Assembly (NCBI RefSeq): GCF_031143425.1
Contig: NW_027150018.1
Location: forward strand, 1 to 64,000
Length of the DNA: 64,000 nt
From: Pleurodeles waltl
Taxonomy: Eukaryota > Chordata > Amphibia > Caudata > Salamandridae
Direction: 5' to 3'
Shown: positions 11,252 through 24,200 of the stretch, piece after piece
Layout: every line of letters begins with the position of its first letter
How positions within the stretch are numbered: the first letter of the stretch is position 1
Position numbers and translations under genes: made by a program
The notes under the pieces: generated by a model
Told to the model about the DNA's origin: nothing
What the model saw: only the letters and a program-made list of their open reading frames with translations
Databases searched by the model: none

Positions 11252-14200
11252 GTGACTTGTGGGGTTCGGAACAGGTTCTGTTACCCAGAATCCTTTGCAA
11301 ACCTCAAAATTTGGCTAAAAAAACACATGTTCCTCACTTTTCTGTGGCAGAAAGTTCTGGAATCAGAGAGGAGCCATGAATTTCCATCCACCCAGTGTTC
11401 CCCCAAGTCTCCCGATAAAAATGATACCTCACTTGTGTGGGTAGGCCTAGCGCCCGTGACAGAAAACGCCCCAAAGCGCAACGTGGACACATCCAAATTT
11501 TTGAAAGAAACAGAGGTGTTTTTTTGCGAAGTGCCTACCTGTAGATTTTGGCCTCTAGCTCAGCCGGCACCTAGGGAAACCTACCAAACCTGTGCATTTC
11601 TGAAAACTAGAGACCTAGGGGAATCCAAGGAGGGGTGACTTGCGGGGCTCGGACCAGGTTCTGTTACCCAGAATCCTTTGCAAACCTCAAAATTTGGCTC
11701 AAAAAACACATGTTCCTCACATTTCTGTTGCAGAAAGTTTTGGAATCTGAGAGGAGCCACACATTTTTTTCCACCCAGCGTTTCCCTAAGTCTCCCGATA
11801 AAAATGATACCTCACTTGTGTGGGTAGGCCTAGCGCCCGCGACAGGAAACGCCCCAAAGCGCAACGTGGCCACATCCAAATTTTTGAAAGAAAACAGAGG
11901 TGTTTTTTGCGAAGTGCCTACTGTAGATTTTGGCCTCTAGCTCAGCCGGCACCTAGGGAAACCTACCAAACCTGTGCATTTCTGAAAACTAGAGACCTAG
12001 GGGAATCCAAGGAGTGGTGACTTGTGGCGTTCGGAACAGGTTCTGTTACCCAGAATCCTTTGCAAACCTCAAAATTTGGCTAAAAAAACACATGTTCCTC
12101 ACTTTTCTGTGGCAGAAAGTTCTGGAATCAGAGAGGAGCCACGAATTTCCATCCACCCAGCGTTCCCCCAAGTCTCCCGATAAAAATGATATCTCACTTG
12201 TGTGGGTAGGCCTAGCGCCCGTGACAGAAAACGCCCCAAAGCGCAACGTGGACACATCCAAATTTTTGAAAGAAACAGAGGTGTTTTTTTGCGAAGTGCC
12301 TACCTGTAGATTTTGGCCTCTAGCTCAGCCGGCACCTAGGGAAACCTACCAAACCTGTGCATTTCTGAAAACTAGAGACCTAGGGGAATCCAAGGAGGGG
12401 TGACTTGCTGGGCTCGGACCAGGTTCTGTTACCCAGAATCCTTTGCAAACCTCAAAATTTGGCTAGAAAAACACATGTTCCTCACATTTCTGTGGCAGAA
12501 AGTTCTGGAATCTGAGAGAAGCCACAAATTTCCTTCCACCCAGCGTTGCTCCAAGTCTCACGATAAGAATGATACCTCACTTGTGTGGGTAGGCCTAGCG
12601 CCCGCGACAGGAAACGCCCCAAAGCGCAAAGTGGACACATCCACATTTTTGAAAGAAAACAGAGGTGTTTTTTGCGAAGTGCCTACCTGTAGATTTTGGC
12701 CTCTAGCTCAGCCGGCACCTAGGGAAATCTACCAAACCTGTGCATTTCTGAAAACTAGAGACCTAGGGGAATCCAAGGAGGGGTGACTTGTGGGGCTCGG
12801 ACCAGGTTCTGTTACCCAGAATCCTTTGCGAACCTCAAAATTTGGCTAAAAAAACACATGTTCCTCACATTTCTGTGGCAGAAAGTTCTGGAATCTGAGA
12901 GAAGCCACAAATTTCCTTCCACCCAGCGTTCCTGCAATTCTCACGATAAGAATGATACCTCACTTGTGTGGGTAGGCCTAGCGCCCGCGACAGGAAACGC
13001 CCCAAAGCGCAAAGTGGACACATCCACATTTTTGAAAGAAAACAGAGGTGTTTTTTGCGAAGTGCCTACCTGTAGATTTTGGCCTCTAGCTCAGCCGGCA
13101 CCTAGGGAAACCTACCAAACCTGTGCATTTCTGAAAACTAGAGACCTAGGGGAATCCAAGGAGGGGTGACTTGCGGGGCTCGGACCAGGTTCTGTTACCC
13201 AGAATCCTTTGCAAACCTCAAAATTTGGCTAAAAAAACACATGTTCCTCACATTTCTGTTGCAGAAAGTTTTGGAATCTGAGAGGAGCCACACATTTTTT
13301 TCCACCCAGCGTTTCCCTAAGTCTCCCGATAAAAATGATACCTCACTTGTGTGGGTAGGCCTAGCGCCCGCGACAGGAAACGCCCCAAAGCGCAACGTGG
13401 CCACATCCAAATTTTTGAAAGAAAACAGAGGTGTTTTTTGCGAAGTGCCTACCTGTAGATTTTGGCCTCTAGCTCAGCCGGCACCTAGGGAAACCTTCCA
13501 AACCTGTGCATTTCTGAAAACTAGAGACCTAGGGGAATCCAAGGAGTGGTGACTTGTGGGGTTCGGAACAGGTTCTGTTACCCAGAATCCTTTGCAAACC
13601 TCAAAATTTGGCTAAAAAAACACATGTTCCTCACTTTTCTGTGGCAGAAAGTTCTGGAATCTGAGAGGAGCCACGAATTTCCATCCACCAAGCGTTCCCC
13701 CAAGTCTCCCGATAAAAATGATACCTCACTTGTGTGGGTAGGCCTAGCGCCCGTGACAGAAAACGCCCCAAAGCGCAACGTGGACACATCCAAATTTTTG
13801 AAAGAAACAGAGGTGTTTTTTTGCGAAGTGCCTACCTGTAGATTTTGGCCTCTAGCTCAGCCGGCACCTAGGGAAACCTACCAAACCTGTGCATTTCTGA
13901 AAACTAGAGACCTAGGGGAATCCAAGGAGGGGTGACTTGCTGGGCTCGGACCAGGTTCTGTTACCCAGAATCCTTTGCAAACCTCAAAATTTGGCTAAAA
14001 AAACACATGTTCCTCACATTTCTGTGGCAGAAAGTTCTGGAATCTGAGAGAAGCCACAAATTTCCTTCCACCCAGCGTTCCTCCAATTCTCACGATAAGA
14101 ATGATACCTCACTTGTGTGGGTAGGCCTAGCGCCCGCGACAGGAAACGCCCCAAAGCGCAAAGTGGACACATCCACATTTTTGAAAGAAAACAGAGGTGT

Positions 14201-14314
14201 TTTTTGCGAAGTGCCTACCTGTAGATTTTGGCCTCTAGCTCAGCCGGCACCTAGGGAAACCTACCAAACCTGTGCATTTCTGAAAACTAGAGACCTAGGG
14301 GAATCCAAGGAGGG

Positions 14315-14697
14315 GTGACTTGCTGGGATCGGACCAGGTTCTATTACCCAGAATCCTTTGCGAAGCTCAAAATTTGGCTAAAAAAACACATGTTCCTCAC
14401 ATTTCTGTGGCAGAAAGTTCTGGAATCTGAGAGAAGCCACAAATTTCCTACCACCCAGCGTTCCTCCAAGTCTCCCGATAAAAATGATACCTCACTTGTG
14501 TGGGTAGGCCTAGCGCCCGCGACAGGAAACGCCCCAAAGCGCAACGTTGACACATCCAAATTTTTGAAAGAAAACAGAGGTGTTTTTTGCGAAGTGCCTA
14601 CCTGTAGATTTTGGCCTCTAGCTCAGCCGGCACCTAGGGAAACCTACCAAACCTGTGCATTTCTGAAAACTAGAGACCTAGGGGAATCCAAGGAGGG
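14315..14697 (+). repeat. Hybrid monomer R/Q
   Basis: The left part is R (ggttctattaccc, gagagaagcc, cctaccaccc, and T14465 in ttcctccaag). The right part is Q (tctcccgataaaaatg from C14475, then aacgttgac). The switch therefore lies between 14466 and 14474. It occupies the slot where Q normally sits, before the true R monomer at 14698. It also carries private changes (gggatcgg, cgaagctc). Confidence 0.85.
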
Positions 14698-15081
14698 GTG
14701 ACTTGCTGGGCTCGGACCAGGTTCTATTACCCAGAATCCTTTGCAAACCTCAAAATTTGGCTAAAAAAACACATGTTCCTCACATTTCTGTGGCAGAAAG
14801 TTCTGGAATCTGAGAGAAGCCACAAATTTCCTACCACCCAGCGTTCCTCCAAGTCTCACGATAAGAATGATACCTCACTTGTGTGGGTAGGCCTAGCGCC
14901 CGTGACAGGAAACGCCCCAAAGCGCAACTTGGACACATCCAAATTTTTGAAAGAAAACAGAGGTGTTTTTTTGCGAAGTGCCTACCTGCAGATTTTGGCC
15001 TCTAGCTCAGCCGGCACCTAGGGAAACCTACCACACCTGTGCATTTCTGAAAACTAGAGACCTAGGGGAATCCAAGGAGGG

Positions 15082-17377
15082 GTGACTTGTGGGGCTCGGA
15101 ACAGGTTCTGTTACCCAGAATCCTTTGCAAACCTCAAAATTTGGCTAAAAAAACACATGTTCCTCACTTTTCTGTGGCAGAAAGTTCTGGAATCTGAGAG
15201 GAGCCACGAATTACCATCCACCCAGCGTACCCCCAAGTCTCTCGATAAAAATGATACCTCACTTGTGTGGGTGGGCCTAGCGCCCGCGACAGAAAACGCC
15301 CCAAAGCGCAACGTGGACACATCCAAATTTTTGAAAGAAACAGAGTTGTTTTTTGCGAAGTGCCTACCTGTAGATTTTGGCCTCTAGCTCAGCCGGCACC
15401 TAGGGAAACCTACCAAACCTGTGCATTTCTGAAAACTAGAGACCTAGGGGAATGCAAGGAGGGGTGACTTGCGGGGCTCGGACCAGGTTCTGTTACCCAG
15501 AATCCTTTGCAAACCTCAAAATTTGGCTAAAAAAACACATGTTCCTCACATTTCTGTTGCAGAAAGTTTTGGAATCTGAGAGGAGCCACACATTTTTTTC
15601 CACCCAGCGTTTCCCTAAGTCTCCCGATAAAAATGATGCCTCACTTGTGTGGGTAGGCCTAGCGCCCGCGACAGGAAACGCCCAAAGCGCAACGTGGCCA
15701 CATCCAAATTTTTGAAAGAAAACAGAGGTGTTTTTTGCGAAGTGCCTACCTGTAGATTTTGGCCTCTAGCTCAGCCGGCACCTAGGTAAACCTACCAAAC
15801 CTGTGCATTTCTGAAAACTAGAGACCTAGGGGAATCCAAGGAGTGGTGACTTGTGGGGTTCGGAACAGGTTCTGTTACCCAGAATCCTTTGCAAACCTCA
15901 AAATTTGGCTAAAAAAACACATGTTCCTCACTTTTCTGTGGCAGAAAGTTCTGGAATCTGAGAGGAGCCACGAATTTCCATCCACCCAGCGTTCCCCCAA
16001 GTCTCCCGATAAAAATGATACCTCACTTGTGTGGGTAGGCCTAGCGCCCGTGACAGAAAACGCCCCAAAGCGCAACGTGGACACATCCAAATTTTTGAAA
16101 GAAACAGAGGTGTTTTTTTGCGAAGTGCCTACCTGTAGATTTTGGCCTCTAGCTCAGCCGGCACCTAGGGAAACCTACCAAACCTGTGCATTTCTGAAAA
16201 CTAGAGACCTAGGGGAATCCAAGGAGGGGTGACTTGCTGGGCTCGGACCAGGTTCTGTTACCCAGAATCCTTTGCAAACCTCAAAATTTGGCTAAAAAAA
16301 CACATGTTCCTCCCATTTCTGTGGCAGAAAGTTCTGGAATCTGAGAGAAGCCACAAATTTCCTTCCACCCAGCGTTCCTCCAATTCTCACGATAAGAATG
16401 ATACCTCACTTGTGTGGGTAGGCCTAGCGCCCGCGACAGGAAACGCCCCAAAGCGCAACGTGGACACATCCACATTTTTGAAAGAAAACAGAGGTGTTTT
16501 TTGCGAAGTGCCTACCTGTAGATTTTGGCCTCTAGCTCAGCCGGCACCTAGGGAAACCTACCAAACCTGTGCATTTCTGAAAACTAGAGACCTAGGGGAA
16601 TCCAAGGACGGGTGACTTGCGGGGCTCGGACCAGGTTCTGTTACCCAGAATCCTTTGCGAACCTCAAAATTTGGCTAAAAAAACACATGTTCCTCACATT
16701 TCTGTGGCAGAAAGCTCTGGAATCTGAGAGGAGCCACAAATTTCCTTCCATCCAGCGTTCCCCCAAGTCTCCCGATAAAAATGATACCTCACTTGTGTGG
16801 GTAGGCCTAGCGCCCGCGACAGGAAACGCCCCAAAGCGCAATGTGGACACATCCAAATTTTTGAAAGAAAACAGAGGTGTTTTTTGCGAAGTGCCTACCT
16901 GTAGATTTTGGCCTCTAGCTCAGCCGGCACCTAGGGAAACCTACCAAACCTGTGCATTTCTGAAAACTAGAGACCTAGGGGAATCCAAGGAGGGGTGACT
17001 TGCTGGGCTCGGACCAGGTTCTGTTACCCAGAATCCTTTGCAAACCTCAAAATTTGGCTAAAAAAACACATGTTCCTCACATTTCTGTGGCAGAAAGTTC
17101 TGGAATCTGAGAGAAGCCACAAATTTCCTACCACCCAGCGTTCCTCCAAGTCTCACGATAAGAATGATACCTCACTTGTGTGGGTAGGCCTAACGCCCGC
17201 GACAGAAAACGCCCCAAAGCGCAACGTGGACACATCCAAATTTTTGAAAGAAAACAGAGGTGTTTTTTGCGAAGTGCCTACCTGTAGATTTTGGCCTCTA
17301 GCTCAGCCGGCACCTAGGGAAACCTACCAAACCTGTGCATTTCTGAAAACTAGAGACCTAGGGGAATCCAAGGAGGG
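15082..17377 (+). repeat. L-R unit, 6 monomers (L M N O Q R)
   Basis: Monomers: L 15082, M 15464, N 15846, O 16229, Q 16612, R 16995. This is among the shortest L-R units with both ends intact. It has one N-O step between the L-M-N opening and the Q-R ending. The M monomer has lost one C (aaacgcccaaagcg near 15689), which makes it 382 bp and breaks its open frame. The R at 16995 is atypical: it reads tgttacccag and has a non-R right end without the extra T. Confidence 0.88.
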
Positions 17378-18143
17378 GTGACTTGTGGGGCTCGGAACAG
17401 GTTCTGTTACCCAGAATCCTTTGCAAACCTCAAAATTTGGCTAAAAAAACACATGTTCCTCACTTTTCTGTGGCAGAAAGTTCTGGAATCTGAGAGGAGC
17501 CACGAATTTCCATCCACCCAGCGTTCCCCCAAGTCTCCCGATAAAAATGATACCTCACTTGTGTGGGTGGGCCTAGCGCCCGTGACAGAAAACGCCCCAA
17601 AGCGCAACGTGGACACATCCAAATTTTTGAAAGAAACAGAGTTGTTTTTTGCGAAGTGCCTACCTGTAGATTTTGGCCTCTAGCTTAGCCGGCACCTAGG
17701 GAAACCTACCAAACCTGTGCATTTCTGAAAACTAGAGACCTAGGGGAATCCAAGGAGGGGTGACTTGCGGGGCTCGGACCAGCTTCTGTTACCCAGAATC
17801 CTTTGCAAACCTCAAAATTTGGCAAAAAAAAACACATGTTCCTCACATTTCTGTGGCAGAAAGTTTTGGAATCTGAGAGGAGCCACAAATTTTCTTCCAC
17901 CCAGCGTTTCCCTAAGTCTCCCGATAAAAATGATACCTCACTTGTGTGGGTAGGCCTAGCGCCCGCCACAGGAGACGCCCCAAAGCGCAACGTGCACACA
18001 TCCAAATTTTTGAAAGAAAACAGAGGTGTTTTTTGCGAAGTGCCTACCTGTAGATTTTGGCCTCTAGCTCAGCCGGCACCTAGGGAAACCTACCAAACCT
18101 GTGCATTTCTGAAAACTAGAGACCTGGGGGAATCCAAGGAGTG
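17378..18143 (+). repeat. L-S linker pair before an A block
   Basis: L 17378 is followed by S 17760. S is recognised by aaattttcttcc, cgccacaggagacgcc and gtgcacac. This L carries tagcttagcc (T17696), shared with the I/L hybrid at 24260 (T24568), which suggests common descent of the two linkers. The S monomer here is 384 bp because of a longer A run (ggcaaaaaaaaac). S is followed by A, as at 153/154, 21201/21202 and 26553/26554. Confidence 0.88.
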
Positions 18144-20818
18144 GTGACTTGTGGGGTTCGGAACAGGTTCTGTTACCCAGAATCCTTTGCAAACCTGAAA
18201 ATTTCGCTAAAAAACACATGTTCCTCACTTTTCTGTGGCAGAAAGTTCTGGAATCTGAGAGGAGCCATGAATTTCCATCCACCCAGCGTTCCCCCAAGTC
18301 TCCCGATAAAAATGATACCTCACTTGTGTGGGTAGGCCTAGCGCCCGCGACAGAAAACGCCCCAAAGCGCAACGTGGACACATCCAAATTTTTGAAAGAA
18401 ACAGAGGTGTTTTTTGCGAAGTGCCTACCTGTAGATTTTGGCCTCTAGCTCAGCCGGCACCTAGGGAAACCTACAAACCTGTGCATTTCTGAAAACTAGA
18501 GACCTAGGGGAATCCAAGGAGGGGTGACTTGCGGGGCTCGGACCAGGTTCTGTTACCCAGAATCCTTTGCAAACCTCAAAATTTGGCTAAAAAAATACAT
18601 GTTCCTCACATTTCTGTGGCAGAAAGTTCTGGAATCTGAGAGAAGCCACAAATTTCCTTCCACCCAGCGTTCCTCCAATTCTCACGATAAGAATGATACC
18701 TCACTTGTGTGGGTAGGCCTAGCGCCCGTGACAGGAAACGCCCCAAAGCGCAACGTGGACACATCCACATTTTTGAAAGAAAACAGAGGTGTTTTTTGCG
18801 AAGTGCCTACCTGTAGATTTTGGCCTCTAGCTCAGCCGGCACCTAGGGAAACCTACCAAACCTGTGCATTTCTGAAAACTAGAGACCTAGGGGAATCCAA
18901 GGAGGGGTGACTTGCGGGGCTCGGACCAGGTTCTGTTACCCAGAATCCTTTGCAAACCTCAAAATTTGGCTAAAAAAACACATGTTCCTCACATTTCTGT
19001 GGCAGAAAGTTCTGGAATCTGAGAGAAGCCACAAATTTCCTTCCACCTAGCGTTCCTCCAATTCTCACGATAAGAATGATACCTCACTTGTGTGGGTAGG
19101 CCTAGCGCCCGTGACAGGAAACGCCCCAAAGCGCAACGTGGACACATCCACATTTTTGAAAGAAAACAGAGGTGTTTTTTGCGAAGTGCCTACCTGTAGA
19201 TTTTGGCCTCTAGCTCAGCCGGCACCTAGGGAAACCTACGAAACCTGTGCATTTCTGAAAACTAGAGACCTAGGGGAATCCAAGGAGGGGTGACTTGAGG
19301 GGCTCGGACCAGGTTCTGTTACCCAGAATCCTTTGCAAACCTCAAAATTTGGCTAAAAAAACACATGTTCCTCACATTTCTGTGGCAGAAAGTTCTGGAA
19401 TCTGAGAGGAGCGACAAATTTCCTTCCATCCAGCGTTCCCCCAAGTCTCCCGATAAAAATGATACCTCACTTGTGTGGGTAGGCCTAGCGCCCGCGACAG
19501 GAAACGCCCCAAAGCGCAACGTGGACACATCCAAATTTTTGAAAGAAAACAGAGGTGTTTTTTGCGAAGTGCCTACCTGTAGATTTTGGCCTCTAGCTCA
19601 GCCGGCACCTAGGGAAACCTACCAAACCTGTGCATTTCTGAAAATTAGAGACCTAGGGGAATCCAAGGAGGGGTGACTTGCGGGGCTCGGACCAGGTTCT
19701 GTTACCTAGAATCCTTTGCAAACCTCAAACTTTGGCTAAAAAACACATGTTCCTCACATTTCTGTGGCAGAAAGTTTTGGAATCTGAGAGGAGCCACAAA
19801 TTTCCTTCCACCCAGCGTTTCCCTAAGTCTCCCGATAAAAATGATACCTCACTTGTGTGGGTAGGCCTAGCGCCCGCGACAGGAAACGCCCCAAAGCGCA
19901 ACATGGACACATCCAAATTTTTGAAAGAAAACAGAGGTGTTTTTTGCGAAGTGCCTACTTGTAGATTTTGGCCTCTAGGTCAGCCGGCACCTAGAGAAAC
20001 CTATCAAACCTGTGCATTTCTGAAAACTAGAGTCCTAGGGGAATCCATGATGGGGTGACTTGCGAGGCTCGGACCAGGTTCTGTTACCCAGAATCCTTTG
20101 CAAACCTCAAACTTTGGCTAAAAAACACATGTTCCTCACATTTCTGTGGCAGAAAGTTCTGGAATCTGACAGGAGCCACAAATTCCCTTCCACCCAGCGT
20201 TCCTCCAAGTCTCCAGATAAAAATTATACCTCACTTGTGTGGGTAGGCCTAGCGCCCGCGACAGGAAACGCCCCAAAGCGCAACGTGGACACATCCAAAT
20301 TTTTGAAAGATAACAGAGGTGTTTTTTGCGAAGTGCCTACCTGTAGATTTTGGCCTCTAGCTCAGTCGGCACCTAGGGAAACCTACCAAACCTGTGCATT
20401 TCTGAAAACTAGAGAACTAGGGGAATCCAAGGAGGGGTGATTTGCGGGGCTCTTACCAGGTTCTGTTACCCAGAATCCTTTGCAAACCTCAAAATTTGTC
20501 TGAAAAACACATGTTCCTCACATTTCTGTGGCAGGAAGTTCTGGAATCTGAGAGGAGCCACGAATTTCCATCCACCCAGCGTTCCCCCAAGTCTCCCGAT
20601 AAAAATGATACCTCACTTGTGTGGGTAGGCCTAGCGCCCGCGACAGGAAACGCCCCAAAGCACAACGTGGACACATCCAAATTTTTTAAAGAAAACAGAG
20701 GTGTTTTTTGCGAAGTGCCTACCTGTAGATTTTGGCCTCTAGCTCAGCCGGCACCTAGGGAAACCTACCAAACCTGTGCATTTCTGAAAACTAGAGACCT
20801 AGGGGAATCCAAGGAGGG
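18144..20818 (+). repeat. Higher-order block A-F, second lineage (A B' B C D E F)
   Basis: Monomers: A 18144, B' 18524, B 18907, C 19290, D 19673, E 20055, F 20437. B' is a B-like monomer with cccagcg instead of cctagcg. The A monomer is only 380 bp because a C is lost (cctacaaacc). From B onward it matches 21583-23494 at an offset of 2676 bp, including private variants G19240, T20004, A20215, G20502 and T20687. Those variants are absent from 535-3593 and 26935-28846, so this is a separate sublineage. The block ends after F and moves directly to S, skipping G to K. Confidence 0.9.
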
Positions 20819-21201
20819 GTGACTTGCGGGGCTCGGACCAGGTTCTGTTACCCAGAATCCTTTGCAAACCTCAAAATTTGGCTAAAAAAACACATGTTCC
20901 TCACATTTCTGTGGCAGAAAGTTTTGGAATCTGAGAGGAGCCACAAATTTTCTTCCACCCAGCGTTTCCCTAAGTCTCCCGATAAAAATGATACCTCACT
21001 TGTGTGGGTAGGCCTAGCGCCCGCCACAGGAGACGCCCCAAAGCGCAACGTGCACACATCCAAATTTTTGAAAGAAAACAGAGGTGTTTTTTGCGAAGTG
21101 CCTACCTGTAGATTTTGGCCTCTAGCTCAGCCGGCACCTAGGGAAACCTACCAAACCTGTGCATTTCTGAAAACTAGAGACCTAGGGGAATCCAAGGAGT
21201 G
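20819..21201 (+). repeat. Single S monomer linking two A-F runs
   Basis: This S monomer (aaattttcttcc, cgccacaggagacgcc, gtgcacac) sits between F at 20437 and A at 21202. In the full 11-mer F is followed by G. Its position implies a crossover that joined the end of an F monomer to an S monomer and deleted everything between them. It ends in ggagtgg, as S does before A. Confidence 0.88.
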
Positions 21202-24200
21202 GTGACTTGTGGGGTTCGGAACAGGTTCTGTTACCCAGAATCCTTTGCAAACCTGAAAATTTCGCTAAAAAACACATGTTCCTCACTTTTCTGTGGCAGA
21301 AAGTTCTGGAATCTGAGAGGAGCCATGAATTTCCATCCACCCAGCGTTCCCCCAAGTCCCCCGATAAAAATGATACCTCACTTGTGTGGGTAGGCCTAGC
21401 GCCCGCGCCAGAAAACGCCCCAAAGCGCAACGTGGACACATCCAAATTTTTGAAAGAAACAGAGGTGTTTTTTGCAAAGTGCCTACCTGTAGATTTTGGC
21501 CTCTAGCTCAGCCGGCAACTAGGGAAACCTACCAAACCTGTGCATTTCTGAAAACTAGAGACCTAGGGGAATCCAAGGAGGGGTGACTTGCGGGGCTCGG
21601 ACCAGGTTCTGTTACCCAGAATCCTTTGCAAACCTCAAAATTTGGCTAAAAAAACACATGTTCCTCACATTTCTGTGGCAGAAAGTTCTGGAATCTGAGA
21701 GAAGCCACAAATTTCCTTCCACCTAGCGTTCCTCCAATTCTCACGATAAGAATGATACCTCACTTGTGTGGGTAGGCCTAGCGCCCGTGACAGGAAACGC
21801 CCCAAAGCGCAACGTGGACACATCCACATTTTTGAAAGAAAACAGAGGTGTTTTTTGCGAAGTGCCTACCTGTAGATTTTGGCCTCTAGCTCAGCCGGCA
21901 CCTAGGGAAACCTACGAAACCTGTGCATTTCTGAAAACTAGAGACCTAGGGGAATCCAAGGAGGGGTGACTTGAGGGGCTCGGACCAGGTTCTGTTACCC
22001 AGAATCCTTTGCAAACCTCAAAATTTGGCTAAAAAAACACATGTTCCTCACATTTCTGTGGCAGAAAGTTCTGGAATCTGAGAGGAGCGACAAATTTCCT
22101 TCCATCCAGCGTTCCCCCAAGTCTCCCGATAAAAATGATACCTCACTTGTGTGGGTAGGCCTAGCGCCCGCGACAGGAAACGCCCCAAAGCGCAACGTGG
22201 ACACATCCAAATTTTTGAAAGAAAACAGAGGTGTTTTTTGCGAAGTGCCTACCTGTAGATTTTGGCCTCTAGCTCAGCCGGCACCTAGGGAAACCTACCA
22301 AACCTGTGCATTTCTGAAAATTAGAGACCTAGGGGAATCCAAGGAGGGGTGACTTGCGGGGCTCGGACCAGGTTCTGTTACCTAGAATCCTTTGCAAACC
22401 TCAAACTTTGGCTAAAAAACACATGTTCCTCACATTTCTGTGGCAGAAAGTTTTGGAATCTGAGAGGAGCCACAAATTTCCTTCCACCCAGCGTTTCCCT
22501 AAGTCTCCCGATAAAAATGATACCTCACTTGTGTGGGTAGGCCTAGCGCCCGCGACAGGAAACGCCCCAAAGCGCAACATGGACACATCCAAATTTTTGA
22601 AAGAAAACAGAGGTGTTTTTTGCGAAGTGCCTACTTGTAGATTTTGGCCTCTAGGTCAGCCGGCACCTAGAGAAACCTATCAAACCTGTGCATTTCTGAA
22701 AACTAGAGTCCTAGGGGAATCCATGATGGGGTGACTTGCGAGGCTCGGACCAGGTTCTGTTACCCAGAATCCTTTGCAAACCTCAAACTTTGGCTAAAAA
22801 ACACATGTTCCTCACATTTCTGTGGCAGAAAGTTCTGGAATCTGACAGGAGCCACAAATTCCCTTCCACCCAGCGTTCCTCCAAGTCTCCAGATAAAAAT
22901 TATACCTCACTTGTGTGGGTAGGCCTAGCGCCCGCGACAGGAAACGCCCCAAAGCGCAACGTGGACACATCCAAATTTTTGAAAGATAACAGAGGTGTTT
23001 TTTGCGAAGTGCCTACCTGTAGATTTTGGCCTCTAGCTCAGTCGGCACCTAGGGAAACCTACCAAACCTGTGCATTTCTGAAAACTAGAGAACTAGGGGA
23101 ATCCAAGGAGGGGTGATTTGCGGGGCTCTTACCAGGTTCTGTTACCCAGAATCCTTTGCAAACCTCAAAATTTGTCTGAAAAACACATGTTCCTCACATT
23201 TCTGTGGCAGGAAGTTCTGGAATCTGAGAGGAGCCACGAATTTCCATCCACCCAGCGTTCCCCCAAGTCTCCCGATAAAAATGATACCTCACTTGTGTGG
23301 GTAGGCCTAGCGCCCGCGACAGGAAACGCCCCAAAGCACAACGTGGACACATCCAAATTTTTTAAAGAAAACAGAGGTGTTTTTTGCGAAGTGCCTACCT
23401 GTAGATTTTGGCCTCTAGCTCAGCCGGCACCTAGGGAAACCTACCAAACCTGTGCATTTCTGAAAACTAGAGACCTAGGGGAATCCAAGGAGGGGTGACT
23501 TGCGGGGCTCGGACTAGGTTCTGTTACCCAGAATCCTTTGCAAACCTCACAATTTGGCGAAAAAAACACATGTTCCTCACATTTCTGTGGCAGAAAGTTT
23601 TGGAATCTGAGAGGAGCGACAAATTTCCTTCCACCCAGCGTTTCCCTAAGTCTCCCGATAAAAATGATACCTCACTTGTATGGGTAGGCCTAGCGCCCGC
23701 GTCAGGAAACGCCCCAAAGCGCAACGTGGACACATCCAAATTTTTGAAAGAAAACAGAGGTGTTTTTTGTGATGTGCCTACCTGTAGATTTTGGCCTCTA
23801 GCTCAGCCGGCACTTAGGGAAACCTACCAAACCTGTGCATTTCTGAAAACTAGAGACCTAGGGGAATCCAAGGAGGGGTGACTTGCGGGGCTTGGACCGG
23901 GTTCTGTTACCCAGAATCCTTTGCAAAGCTCAACATTTGGCTAAAAAACACATGTTCCTCACATTTCTGTGGCAGAAAGTTCTGGAATCTGACAGGAGCC
24001 ACAAATTCACTTCCACACAGCGTTCCTCCAAGTCTCCCGATAAAAATGATACCACACTTGTGTGGGTAGGCCTAGCGCCCGCGACAGGAAACGCCCCAAA
24101 GCGCAACGTGGACACATCCAAATTTTTGAAAGAAAACAGAGGTGTTTTTTGCGAAGTGCCTACCTGTAGATTTTGGCCTCTAGCTCAGCCGGCACTTAGG

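Larger units (their letters stand above)
8189..15081 (+). repeat. L-R compound unit, 18 monomers with an internal 6-monomer duplication
   Basis: Order: L 8189, M 8571, N 8954, M 9337, N 9720, O 10103, P 10486, mosaic 10869, N 11252, M 11635, N 12017, O 12400, P 12783, M 13166, N 13549, O 13932, R/Q hybrid 14315, R 14698. O has gcttgctgggctcgg-type starts (gtgacttgctggg), ccaattctcacg and aaagtggac. P is like O but has cctgcaattctc and gcgaacctc. The run N-M-N-O-P occurs twice, at 8954-10868 and 11252-13165, with an offset of 2297-2298 bp. Both copies share unusual variants: ggctcaaaaaac (C9402/C11700), gtggcgttcgg (C9731/C12028), ggctagaaaa (G10169/G12466) and gttgctcc (G10251/G12548). The M at 11635 has lost one C after 11920 (gcctactgtag). 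Confidence 0.9.
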
